DNA from: Tridacna crocea
Lineage: Eukaryota; Mollusca; Bivalvia; Cardiida; Cardiidae
Length of the DNA: 64,000 nucleotides
Direction of reading: 5' to 3'
Assembly (NCBI GenBank): GCA_943736015.1
Contig: OX031071.1
Location: forward strand, 43,340,619-43,404,618
Part shown: positions 42,301-52,403 of the stretch, piece after piece
How positions within the stretch are numbered: the first letter of the stretch is position 1
Layout of the letters: every line of letters starts with the position of its first letter
The notes under the pieces: model-generated
What the model saw: only the letters and a program-made list of their open reading frames with translations
Database searches by the model: none
What the model was told of the DNA's origin: nothing
Position numbers and translations under genes: made by a program

Positions 42301-42617
42301 ATACGAATGGAATGAAGGTATTTTCGGAGAAGGATTTCACCTTATTGGACAGTGTAAGTTCAAGATCAGACTATACGTTTTGTGCAGTCTGATCTTAATC
42401 TATATTATCCACAAAAGGTTCTTGAGGTCACGCTTAGTTGCCTAAAGATTAAAAGATTTGAAACTTTTCTATTTTCTTCCTTGTCCGTGTAGCCTGTCAG
42501 GAACGACAACTGTCTATCATATATTCTTAAAACAAAGCATTGAGTTACTTCCCAGTGTTAGACCCCACAGCAGGTCCTGCATAGTTCACTAGGTATCGTT
42601 GTCTGTGTATATCATAG
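42301..42617 (-). repeat. Segment B' with M2 element
   Basis: The hairpin 'CAAGATCAGACTATACG'/'GTGCAGTCTGATCTT' and 'CCTTGTCCGTGTAGCCTGTC', 'GCATTGAGTTACTTCCC' mirror 20946-21250. TTAA at 42449-42452 is unfilled. Confidence 0.75.
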
Positions 42618-42686
42618 TCTTAATTGAATTTACATTTATTTATCGTCGCCACCGGTTTCCCATGTGGGCGACGCCCCCTGAAGACA
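42618..42686 (-). repeat. SINE-A tail, part 1 of a twice-interrupted copy
   Basis: 'TTTATCGTCGCCACCGG' and 'GGGCGACGCCCCCTGAAG'. Resumes at 43137. Confidence 0.75.
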
Positions 42687-43136
42687 TAGAGGAATTTTGT
42701 CTGTTTCGGTGAAAGATCGAAATTTATTTCGAGTGGACACCATCGGTAATATTTTCACGAGTGGCACAGCCACGAGTGAAAATAATACCGATGGTGTTCA
42801 CGAGATAAAATAAATTTCGATCTTTCACCGAAAAAAACCCAACAAATACTCTATTTATTTCATGCTTTTAACCCTTTCTTGGAGGAGCTTTATCAAAATC
42901 CATTACAGTTCTTTTTCTGTTATTCCCCGTGGCATACCCATCCCTCATAGTGCAACGTATTACAATATTACGTCAACCGCTAGAAATGAAAGGTATATGA
43001 CGTTATATTTCTCACGTGCAACTTATCTAGGCAACAAGAACGTGAAAATCGGTATTTTCACTGCTTGTACCAGTGTAAGATCGAAAAATATTTTCACTGC
43101 TATTTCTCGATATCCTACTGGAAGGCATGAAATAAT
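42687..43136. mobile_element. ~450-bp insertion with a 140-bp palindrome inside SINE-A
   Basis: The palindrome 42703-42838 has arms TTTCGGTGAAAGATCGAAAT.. and ..ATTTCGATCTTTCACCGAAA, continuing through 'ACCATCGGTAATATTTTCAC' / 'GTGAAAATAATACCGATGGT'. The later part repeats 'GATCGAAAAATATTTTCACTG'. Both edges interrupt otherwise contiguous SINE-A sequence. The superfamily is not recognised. Confidence 0.6.
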
Positions 43137-43183
43137 GTTAGTATTGTTACGGAGGATAGTGCCAATACAGGACGAAACCCATC
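43137..43183 (-). repeat. SINE-A, part 2
   Basis: 'TTAGTATTGTTACGGAGG' and 'ACAGGACGAAACCCATC', up to the TTAA used by the M1 element. Confidence 0.75.
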
Positions 43184-43400
43184 TTAACCCTTTCCCAAAC
43201 AATCCCTGGTTTTTACGGGTCTGGAATAATAGCCTTTTGAAAACATTGTGGGAAAAGGAGAAAATACTGGTAAACAGCATTTTCTCATTTTCCCACAATG
43301 TTATCTACCCTATCATAAACGGAAATCATCTTTTCAGCAAGAGTTGAATTTTCGTCTGCAAATGCTTTCAATTAGGTCTAGTCCAAAAGTGTGTCGTTTA
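43184..43400. mobile_element. M1 MITE in SINE-A, right end shortened
   Basis: TTAACCCTTTCCCAAACAAT left end; the right end stops at GTGTGTCGTTTAG without the GGGAAAGGG terminus. The palindrome 'GGGAAAAGGAGAAAATACTGG' / 'AGCATTTTCTCATTTTCCC' is present. Confidence 0.8.
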
Positions 43401-43560
43401 GTTCTTTAACGTGCTCGGTGTATAGCACCGTCACACGGGACCTCGGTTTAACATCTCATCCGAAAGACTATTAGTAATTTTAGATGGCCAGCCGTGGGGA
43501 GCTAACCCACACCCTCATGATCACAAGTTCTATACTCTACCAACTGATCTATGCAGGCTG
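43401..43560 (-). repeat. SINE-A, part 3 (head)
   Basis: 'TTCTTTAACGTGCTCGGTG', 'CACGGGACCTCGGTTTAAC', 'CCGTGGGGAGCTAACCCAC' and 'CTACCAACTGATCTATGC'. Completes the copy begun at 42618. Confidence 0.75.
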
Positions 43561-44400
43561 GTTTGTCACAGTCTTCGAAGATTTGACCTGTCTTATATGA
43601 CGCATCATTCCCCCGATATTGAGATGATTGTGGTAATACGCGCTATAAAGTAGCAATAGAGAAAATAGCTTTTATCAATTGATACGTTTGAGAAAAAATC
43701 AGGCCTGTTCTAGCTCCAGATTTCTCTAAACTGCTGAACATCACCAGATAGCGTTTTATTGAGTAAACGTTTATTTTAGTTTGAAATTCAAAGGAACGGT
43801 TGTCGCGAAGAAAAGTAGTCCGGTTTTGCACCGAGGATGCCCAAATTAGATAGATAAGTATTTGTAGAATGCCCTCTAGCAGGAGATAACGCAGTAGGTA
43901 TGGCCTAGGACTGGAGAACGTGATGTTTAGAGTCACTGAAGGATGTGGGTTTGATTCCCACAGCTGGCCACCCAAAATTATTAATAATCTTTCAGATGAG
44001 ACGGTAAAACGAGGTCCCGTGTGACGGTGCCATGCATCGAGCACGTAAAAGCATTAAGATCTCCCACTTGATGGCATTCTATAAAGACTCATCTATCTGA
44101 TATGGGCATCCTGGGTACAGAACCGAACCCCTTTCCTACGCGACAACCGTTACTTTGAATTTAAAACAAAAACATGGTTTACCCAATAAAACCCTACCTC
44201 GTGCAATTCGCTCAACTATGATTACCAGTTTAGAGAAATCTGTTGCTAAAGCAGGTCTCATTTCTCCTCAAAAGCTATTTTCAAGATTGCTGCTTTATAG
44301 AGTGTAATATTACAATCAGCCCGCTTTCGGGGCTAGTAGTGATGCGTCATATAAGACAGTCGAATCTTCGAAGAATATGGCATGCGCAGGCAACGACGTA
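43561..44400. repeat. Inverted spacer pair around a SINE-A fragment
   Basis: Spacer 43565-43880 ('GACCTGTCTTATATGACGC', 'CGCTATAAAGTAGCAATAG') and its inverted relative 44065-44375 ('GCTTTATAGAGTGTAAT', 'GATGCGTCATATAAGACAG') flank a plus-strand SINE-A fragment at 43880-44055. Confidence 0.7.
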
Positions 44401-44417
44401 AAAGAACCAGGCGAAAC

Positions 44418-44632
44418 TTAACCTATTACCAAACATAAAAACATTTAGACTGGTCCAAATTGAAAGCAATTGCAGACCAAATAATAAACGGAACTCAAAA
44501 ATTGAAATTTGTTTCCAGCAGGGTAGAAAAAAAAAACATGGGAGAAGGAGAAAATGCTGGTTACCACAATGATTTCAAAAGGTTTCTATCTCAGGTTCGT
44601 AAAAAACAAGGATTGTTTGGTACTGAGTTTAG
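44418..44632. mobile_element. M1 MITE in SINE-A, one palindrome arm deleted
   Basis: SINE sequence 'AAAGAACCAGGCGAAAC' meets TTAACCTATTACCAAAC. The right end is TTGTTTGGTACTGAGTTTAG, followed by SINE 'GATGGGTTTCGT'. Only 'GAGAAGGAGAAAATGCTGG' remains of the palindrome. Same target TTAA as at 43184. Confidence 0.75.
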
Positions 44633-45180
44633 ATGGGTTTCGTATTGTACCTACACCATACCCACTAACAATACTAACAGCCCTCGGTGGGGTGGGGGGG
44701 GGGGGAGGGGCGTCGCCCATATTTGTAGAATGCCATCTAGCGGGAGATGGTGGATGGAAACTGAGAATCCATTCAATAGAAGAAAAACATTTCTAGTCCG
44801 GGAAAAAGTTTGTTAACTGTACTTGAGACCTTTATTAGTCTCTCATTGGACCTACTAAGTTGACAATTTGTGCATCTCATTCATTAGGCCTAGAACCGAT
44901 TCGGAATGGAAATTTTGGACATTTAAATCAAAAGTGAGGTGTTTTGACTGTGGGACGTATCTATCCCAGTGTATGGCATGAAGAAAATATCCCGTGATAC
45001 TATTATTTTTCACAATTTTTATCGATAAATTCTTTTGACAAGTCCAAATATAGATCTAACAGACTTTTAACAGCATGATACTGGACTTTTTGCACTACAA
45101 CTAGTGCATATGGGCGTAAAACTAGTGCGCATGCGCGTAAAGCGGACTTATGGGATCGAATTTCCTTGGCAATGAATGTC
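44633..45180. other. SINE-A tail remnant and unassigned sequence
   Basis: 'CACTAACAATACTAACAGCC' and a G-run (44690-44710) belong to the SINE tail. Repeated 'ACTAGTGC.TATG..CGTAAA' occurs near 45102-45140. No gene. Confidence 0.45.
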
Positions 45181-45392
45181 AACAATGGAAGCCGTCCTTC
45201 TGTAGTAAGAAGTTCTTACCGAGTCTTGTCACTAGATTTTTTTTCTGCCAATACTTTGACAAACGAGTTAGAAGTGATTACGTGATTTGGACATAATCGA
45301 TCAGATTATAACCTTGAAAGGTGAAGTACATAGCTTACCCTATATTTAGTCTTGAATCGATTTCAGTACCCGGAAGTAAATTGTAAGGGTTT
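45181..45392 (-). repeat. Segment A fragment
   Basis: 'AAGAAGTTCTTACCGAGTC', 'GAAGTGATTACGTGATTTGG' and 'CGATTTCAGTACCCGGAAG' follow 51295-51485 closely. It stops where the minisatellite-TIR element begins. Confidence 0.75.
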
Positions 45393-46287
45393 CAAGACAG
45401 TTCCCCAACAAGACAGTTCCCCGACACAACTTTTGGAGACAGTTCCCCGACAGATTTGAAGACGGTTCCCCGACACTTTTGAAGACAGTTCCCCGACACT
45501 TTTGCTCGATGTCAAACAACAAAATAGATCGTTATCGTATATAAAAAGAATTTTTTGATAAGGGATTATATGATCTTTTATGACTAATTGAAGTCTTTGT
45601 TCATGTATGTGATTGGCGAGTACATTTGATCATCGTGGTAACGTCTATAACTTGATAACTATATGACGGAACAATTTGATAGCCTATCGTCTTAAAATAT
45701 AAAGACATTATGGAAATGCATGTACATTCTCCCAAATGCTGTGCATATAAAGGGAGAACTAAAATATACATGTATGTAAAATTGTTCGAGTGTACAAGAT
45801 AAACAGAAAAGGTGTTTCACTCAGTAACACCCCTTCCACCTCGCCCTCTCTACTTCAGGCCTATTTCTATATAACAGGGAAAAGCATATAGGCCTACATG
45901 TAACTAAACTACAACACAAAATACTTTCTATTCTTTTATCATTTTTGATGCTGGCTAAAAGTCCCTTTAAAATTCTCTTATGTTCAATACAGTCGTGATT
46001 CGTTGAGAATTCATCCACGAGACAATTACTACCCGTCAAATTATATATAGCAATCTTCTTCAGAGGGTACAGATAATTCGATCACAACATCAATTATCCA
46101 CGAATATTTCAATTTCTCATGATTATCAACTATTACTGTGTTAATTCTACAGTATAAAGGTCATTTTCTATGAAACAAACGTGTCGGGGAACTGTCTTCA
46201 AAAGTGTCGGGGAACTGTCTCCAAATCTGCCGGGGAACTGTCTCCAAAGCTTGTGTCGGGGAACTGTCTTGTCGGGGAACTGTCTTG
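45393..46287. mobile_element. Foldback-like element with minisatellite TIRs
   Basis: The left ~112 bp (45393-45505) hold about five copies of GACAGTTCCCCGACA with spacers 'CAACTTTTGGA', 'GATTTGAA', 'CTTTTGAA'. The right ~108 bp (46180-46287) are the inverted equivalent in the same spacer order ('TGTCGGGGAACTGTCTTC', 'TCTGCCGGGGAACTGTC', 'GCTTGTGTCGGGGAACTG'). The 670-bp interior is AT-rich with no recognisable protein. Long TIRs built from subrepeats are typical of foldback elements. Confidence 0.75.
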
Positions 46288-46293
46288 TTCCCA

Positions 46294-47113
46294 TCACAGG
46301 AATTTGACATTCTATAACCAAAATAAATGATAAAACATGAAAAAAAATCTCCCCTATATAATATAAACACAAGGAACGCAACGTCTCGATTGCTGGGGCT
46401 AGCACCCGACAGCCTTTCCCAACCAAAATGCCCACGAAACAAACATTGATCATAATCGCATTCAGCCTAGCGATAGACAAGACAATAATGTACTTGCGAC
46501 ATCCGGCGATACTTCCGTAGACACCTTTCAACCGGAGATATCCGTCATGTTTTACAGCTCTATCAGGACATTTTGATTTATCCGGGTGGCCATTCGCTGA
46601 CGTCACAAGAAGTACAAGGAAGCGTATTTTCGTATTACTTACTACTATTATTTTTTTCGTTTTTAAGACATTTATGGACATCAAATGATACTAAAGATTC
46701 TAGAAAAATCTTTAGTATCATGTGATGTCCATAAGTATCTTAAAAACGGAAAAAATAATAGTAATAAGTAATACGAAAATACGCTACCTGCTACTTTCTG
46801 TGACGTCAGCGAATGGCCACCCGGATAAATCAAAATGTCCTGATAGAGCTGTAAAACATGACGGATATCTCTGGTTGAAAGGTGTCTACTGAGGTATCGC
46901 CGGATGACGCAGGTACATTATTGTCTTGTCTATCGCTAGGCTGAATGAGATTATGATCAATGTTTGTTTCGTGGGCATTTTGGTTGGGAAAGGCTGTCGG
47001 GTGCTAGCACCAGCAATCGAGACGTTGCGTTCCTTGTGTTTATATTATATAGGGGAGATTTTTTTTTCATATTTGATCATTTATTTTGGTTATAGAATGC
47101 CAAATTCCTGTGG
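46294..47113. repeat. 820-bp near-perfect palindrome
   Basis: Arms 46294-46699 and 46707-47113 are inverted copies about 406 bp long separated by 7 nt (CTAGAAA). Landmarks in the left arm are 'CACAGGAATTTGACATTC', 'AATCTCCCCTATATAATAT', 'CGGGTGGCCATTCGCTGACG' and 'ATGATACTAAAGATT'; each recurs inverted in the right arm with few changes. Frames inside mirror each other and are not genes. Confidence 0.9.
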
Positions 47114-48540
47114 TTCCCATTGTAAGGGCCTTTGACACAATTTGTCATACGTTGTTCAATAGAATGAGGTGCGGAATCGCTAGCGAGAGATCTCGGGGTC
47201 ATAATTTCTATAAACTGAAGTAGCTGGTGATTAATCAATTCAGTTCAGATGGAAACGACCGTAATACGAGAGGTTAGATGTAGGTACGGAATCGGCCGAG
47301 TTGTACGACGAGTGAATTCAGAGGTCACCATACGGTACATAGAAATACCGAAATTGACCGAAATGGATTGAAACGGACCGGAATGGACTTAAAGTAACGA
47401 TATAAACTCTTTTGGCATTACTTCAGTTATTTGACAAAACTCATGTAAAGGAAGGTAAAACAAACGGAACGGACCAGAACAGACCTTAAGAAATACATGT
47501 ATATGGACTTGTCAACCAGTGAGAAACTCCGAGACATGCCCAAAAAAACATAAAAATATTTCGGATATTTGAGTCTTGTACAAGAATTTAGTCCCTTCCC
47601 GATGTTCCCATTGTTTTCTAAGTTCAAACGTTAGCTTTAGTCTCAGTAATGACACGCCCTGGTGATCTTTTTCATATTTGGACATGTACTGTACACCGTA
47701 CCGTCTCAAGTCTATCGTAAATTTTCCGGTAGCAAATATAGAGGGCTATACCGACTTTCGGTTTCGTCGGTTTTATATGTATTGCAGTGAAATGCAATTA
47801 AATTTTAGCACTAATCATGACCAAAAACAAATTGTTAAACCATTCATTACATAAAAAGCTTGTAGAAGTCGCTTACAACATGTTTATCACGGAAAGATCA
47901 GGGACAAAATTTATCGTGCGTGGCGGCCATTTTGAATGTTTTCAGGAACGTAAACAGCTTGAGTCACTGATGAAATGCACGGTATTTTCTCACGATTAGC
48001 GTTTGAATTGAAAATATTTGTATTTCAAATAAAAGAATATTGAATACACAAGCCACAGGTATGTTTAAATCCTAGTTTTGTGCTATATTTGGGAAATTAT
48101 AAGAGTTCAAACTTGCACACAAAATCTGTGGGGTACTTTCAACTGATTTTGTCCGGATTATCTCTGTACCCAGAGGCAACCAGTCGAAAAGTAACATCGC
48201 CTTCGGGGACAGTTATCTGTACTAAGGTTAGCTTCTGCTGTACATTCAGGTCCATTTCGGTATTTCTATCCTCCAGTATCCGGGATCTTTTTTAATTTAC
48301 TGACAGTTCTCACAATTCTACCTCTGATATTGGTATCCAGTTGTTTCGACACCCGGTCATTTCGACATCCAGTCAGTTTGATACCTTTTGGTCATTTCGA
48401 CAACTATTTTGGTCATTTCGACCTCTATTTTGGTCATTTCGATCTCTATTTTTGGTCATTTTGACACCGAAAAGTTTGGAGTTTTTTTTGCAAAATTTGG
48501 TTGTTTCGACACCCGTTCATTTGCAGTGTCAAAAATTTGT
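47114..48540 (+). repeat. Diverged segment A relative with short tandem repeats
   Basis: 'AAATACCGAAATTGACCG', 'GAACGGACCAGAACAGACC' (47345-47485) and a minisatellite 'TTTTGGTCATTTCGAC' at 48340-48470 correspond to 18760-18800 and 19150-19260. Homology is patchy. Confidence 0.5.
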
Positions 48541-48899
48541 TTATAAATACATAGAGTTGTTTGGTGTGTGGCAGCATCAAACATGTAACACAGGTTAATC
48601 AAAAATAACTAGGCAGAAATTTTATTATTTTTTTCCCTCTACTGAATTAAACAACAGAACCACACAAACTATTCCGTCCATCTTTCATAAAATAACCAAC
48701 ATGTTATCCTTTCCACACAATGTTTTCAACCATATCAAAGGAAACTTCCATCACATTGAGTTACATTGAATTTTTTGACTGCAAATGCTTTCAAATAACT
48801 CATGCAGAAGTCGTCGTTGTGATCGAGTCAAAATGTTTTGTTGTTTGTTGTGTTCTCTTATAGACAATCAACCGCCATATTAGTTTCAGTGGAAAATAA
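48541..48899. other. Partial M1; otherwise unassigned
   Basis: 'CCTTTCCACACAATGTTTTC' and 'GACTGCAAATGCTTTCAAA' (48710-48795) are an M1 right arm without a left arm. Confidence 0.5.
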
Positions 48900-49145
48900 T
48901 TGATTGAATTTACGTTCATTTATCGTCGCCACCGGTTTCCCATCTGGGCGACGCGCGCTGAAGGCTGTTAGTATCCAAAGTTTCGCCTGATTCTTTAGCG
49001 TACACGGTGTATAGCACCGTCACACAGTACTTCGGTTTGACGTATCATCCGAAAGAATATTAGTGATTTTAGATGGCAAGCCCTGACGATCGAAGTCACG
49101 CCCTCATGATCACAAGTCATACGCTCTACCAACTGAGCTATACAA
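48900..49145 (-). repeat. SINE-A, minus strand
   Basis: Tail 'ATCGTCGCCACCGGTTTCCC', body 'ATAGCACCGTCACACAG', 'CATCCGAAAGAATATTAG' and head 'CTCTACCAACTGAGCTATAC'. The section around the B box is mutated. Confidence 0.75.
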
Positions 49146-49670
49146 AGTTTGAAAAAGGTTATGCAACCACAGCTCGCGGCTGGTGAGATTCGAGATCGGA
49201 CTTCACTCAGTGTGCATTCTAATTCTGATTCAACGCCAGCCGTTATAGAGGCTAAGTAGTTGATAACCGATTAAAGCTGAGGTAGATCTTAATTATTAGA
49301 AACATACAAAAAGTAGCAAATTCATTTTGTTTGACATTAGGTGTGCTTACAAAATACACCTTCATTTTAAAAGGTTCGGTATGAAGAGAGAGAGAGAGGG
49401 GTCACTGTATTGTTTAATATGCAGAACTTTACGTTATTTTTTGACTCTGTAAGATTTTGATGGCAATGTTGTTTCTTAAGAAAAAGATGTTTCGTTGTGT
49501 CCGTGCGATACATGTAAGTGGCCTTGATTAGGCTTATGGAATGTTCAGAGGTTGAAACTACTTTTTGGAAAACATTGAGGCAATATTCACTCATTAGTTA
49601 TAGCGAATCAGGACCGAGCTTCATTAGCTCAATCGCTTGTGTACATGACATAAAAGACTGTGGGTAGCTG
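49146..49670. other. No gene seen
   Basis: (GA)n at 49386-49399. Otherwise unassigned. Confidence 0.45.
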
Positions 49671-51621
49671 GATAGGACACCGGCTCGACCTATTTCTTAC
49701 GCAGTAATGGGATTAATTCTTCTATCACATCTGACTACTATTGCGATGATGGTTACATGGAAACTCAGCTTGTGGCCTAGAATGAATATTGTGCGACGTA
49801 AAGCCCTCAACCCTCAACAATACCGACTTTTGACAAGGGCGGTTACATGTAAACTCAGCTTGTGGCCTAGAATGAATATTGTGCGACCTAAAGCCCTCAA
49901 CCCTCAACAATACCGACTTTTGACAACGGCGGTTACATGGAAACTCAGCTTGTGGCCTAGAATGAATATTGTGCGACCTAAAACCCTCAACCCTTTACCA
50001 CACAATACCGACTTTTAACAACGGCGGGGAAATAGCCTTTTGAAATCATTGCGGGAAAAGGAGAAAATGCTGATAACCGGCAACTAACAATGTTTTCTAC
50101 CTTTTCAAAGAACAAGGTACATTTTGAGTTAAACTGAAATTGTCGTCTGCAAGTACTTTCTATCTGGACAAAGCTAACCTTTTATCATCTTGTAAAGGGT
50201 TAAGAAAAGTACAGATTTGTGTAAGGGTCGCCTCCAAATAACTGGAATTATGATGAAAAAGAAGTCAAAGTCAGGTATCAGATATTTATGGGACTCTGAC
50301 CATTGCATCTTTTTAAGTATAAAAGTTGGGCGGAACACTGGTAAAATGATCTTTAGAACGACATAGATAGGTGCACTGGTCGCAGCAAAAACATGGATAC
50401 AGAAAGCAGAACATTGATAAACACAGCAATTAAACTGTCTAGGAAAGCATGTATTGTTTTGCTGTCCGCCACAAACCAATCGGTTGATCTATCAATCAAT
50501 CAATCAATCAATACCAAGAACAGAACATTAAAACACAAATAAGTTTATCTAGGTAATGGGATATAACGGCAAAAAAAATTGACATTCCGCTTTCGAATTC
50601 GACATTGCCGATTACTTTTGCCCATTATTTGAATCGATATACATGTAAAACAATACAAAAACACATGTTTTAATCACGCTCATTACAAAAAAAAAAACTG
50701 AAATCCGACAAAGTAAACATTTAAAGTAGTTTTATTTTGTTATCTCATCCATAAATTACACTCGGGAAAAAAAATTTGGTGTCGAAACGACCAAACTTTC
50801 ACCGGGGGTCGATGTGACCAAAAAGTGTCGAATTGAAGGGTGTCCATTTGAATGACCGGCTGTCGAAATGAGTCATTCATGATATTTAATGTTTCTGATT
50901 AGTTGTGCCGGTTCTCGATTTTCTTGGTTCTTAAGTCGAGGGCCTTTGAGGGTCCTTGCAGGTCCATACCGGATTTTCCATTAAATTTAGTTCTGGTTCA
51001 TTTTGATGATTCAAATTTGCGATATTTGATACTTCTGATATAAATTTGGTCCCTTCCCGACGTTCCCGTTTTTTTTTTTTTTTTTCAAATTCATAGAATC
51101 GTGTTTTAGTAGGGCATGTTCATATCTTCCACGTTTTCCTTACTCCCAGAAAAGATCGTTTTCTTTTTGCATTCATTTCATGTTGTAACATTTTTCATAG
51201 TATCTTACCTCTATCCCTGTCCATTCCGGTACGTTCCGGTTTGTTCCGGTCCATATCGGTATTTCCATGATACACCATCTGTTAATGAATGTCAACAATG
51301 GATGCCGTCCTTGTGTTGTACGAAGTTCTTACCGAGTCCTGCCGCTAGATTATTTTCCTGTCAATTATATCAAACGAGTTAGAAGTGATTACGTGATTTG
51401 GACATAATTAATCCATCAGATTATAGCCTTGAAAGGTAAAGTACATAGCTAATATGTAACCTTGAATCGATTTCATTACCCGGAAGTAACTTATACTAGT
51501 TAGTTAAAATTGGGATGAAACTGTAGGAAGTCTTTATATTTTGGGGCAAATGACGTGCATCAGAATGATGCCTTGGAATGTAAACTAGATACATATCTAC
51601 ACAGGGTATGTTTACTGGTAC
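49671..51621 (-). repeat. Segment A', inverted partner of 18406-20630
   Basis: Begins 'GGATAGGACACCGGCTCGACC' shortened and ends 'GGGTATGTTTACTGGTA'. It contains three 90-bp units (starts near 49761, 49851, 49941), the mirrored M1, (AATC)n near 50490-50512 and the 'GGTCCATATCGG' block near 51250. Confidence 0.85.
49987..50203. mobile_element. M1 MITE, mirror of 19830-20046
   Basis: TCAACCCTTTACCACACAAT at the left and TTGTAAAGGGTTAA at the right; 217 bp like its partner, with the same deleted arm. Confidence 0.8.
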
Positions 51622-52403
51622 CTTCAGTCTGAAGGTGTCTGCTCCGATGCTATTTTTGTTACTGTTCTTCGCAAAAGGTATTGTGGTAATTTTACTGGTT
51701 TGACTTTAGCCATTCCCGCATGTGCATAATGAGCGCCGGAGAATCCCGCGCCATAAAGGTAGCCTCAAACGATATCGAGAAGCCAAACTGTAAAGACGTG
51801 TCTTTGTATCTTGTGTTTATTGTCGTGCGGCATCTGCCTGTAGAAAAGACGACTAGCAGTTTTTGTGACCCTCGGAGGCGGACCAGTTACAAATAGGCAA
51901 GTCTGATTTTACAACAGTATGCAGGTTTCCATAACTGGATTGAAAATTCATATTTTTATCTACTCCAGCAGGGTAAGTAGGTGCCAAAGTTTCTAGCCCT
52001 GTAGAGTTTTTCATTCCAAATTCATATCATGGACGACTGTTATCTGCAAATGCTTTCAACTTGGACAGTTCTAACATTTTGTTGTGCGGTAAAGGGTTAA
52101 GTGCAGGATGACATGGTCATGGCTTTGAAAATAGCTCTGTGAAAAAGCAGCCTGTACAGTGACAACATTTGAGACTAGTCCAAATTGAAAGTATTTGCAG
52201 GCAACAAAATAAATATGATTCAAAAGTTTAAAATTGCTTTTGGAAGGTAGAAAACATTGTGGGAAAAGGAGAAATTGCGTCTTTCTCAGAGTCGTTAAAA
52301 GTCAGGATTGTGTGGTAAGGGGTTAAAATTTTTGGGTGATGGTGTGAAGACCAGTCACAAAAATAGCATCGGAGCAGACACCTTCAGACTGAAGGTAGTT
52401 TAC
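51619..52403. mobile_element. ~785-bp element with ~40-bp TIRs, TA-flanked
   Basis: TACCTTCAGTCTGAAGGTGT.. at the left is inverted at the right as ..ACACCTTCAGACTGAAGGTA, TIRs extending through 'CTGCTCCGATGCTATTTTTGT'. GTTTACTGGTA lies just outside both ends, so the target duplication is either TA or a longer direct repeat. Two M1-type ends (52099 and 52325) are nested inside. The first ten bases of the TIR are themselves palindromic. Confidence 0.65.
52038..52325. mobile_element. M1 MITE remnants inside the TA element
   Basis: A right arm 'TGCAAATGCTTTCAACTTGG' to GTGCGGTAAAGGGTTAA (ends 52099) and a second copy with 'GAAAACATTGTGGGAAAAGG' ending GTGTGGTAAGGGGTTAA (about 52325). Confidence 0.65.

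Noticed and set aside
45821-46039. 72-codon minus frame as a transposase of the minisatellite-TIR element
   Set aside because: No catalytic motif, and too short; the interior appears non-coding.
46133-47135. Open frames of 69-183 codons
   Set aside because: They lie in the giant palindrome and mirror each other in both arms; no domain features.
48341-48598. 85-codon frame with repeated 'FWSFRxLF' motif
   Set aside because: It is the translation of a TTTTGGTCATTTCGAC minisatellite, not a conserved protein.
49707-50018. 103-codon frame with a repeated 'LSLWPRMNIV' motif
   Set aside because: Translation of the 90-bp array; the frame follows the repeat period (30 codons).
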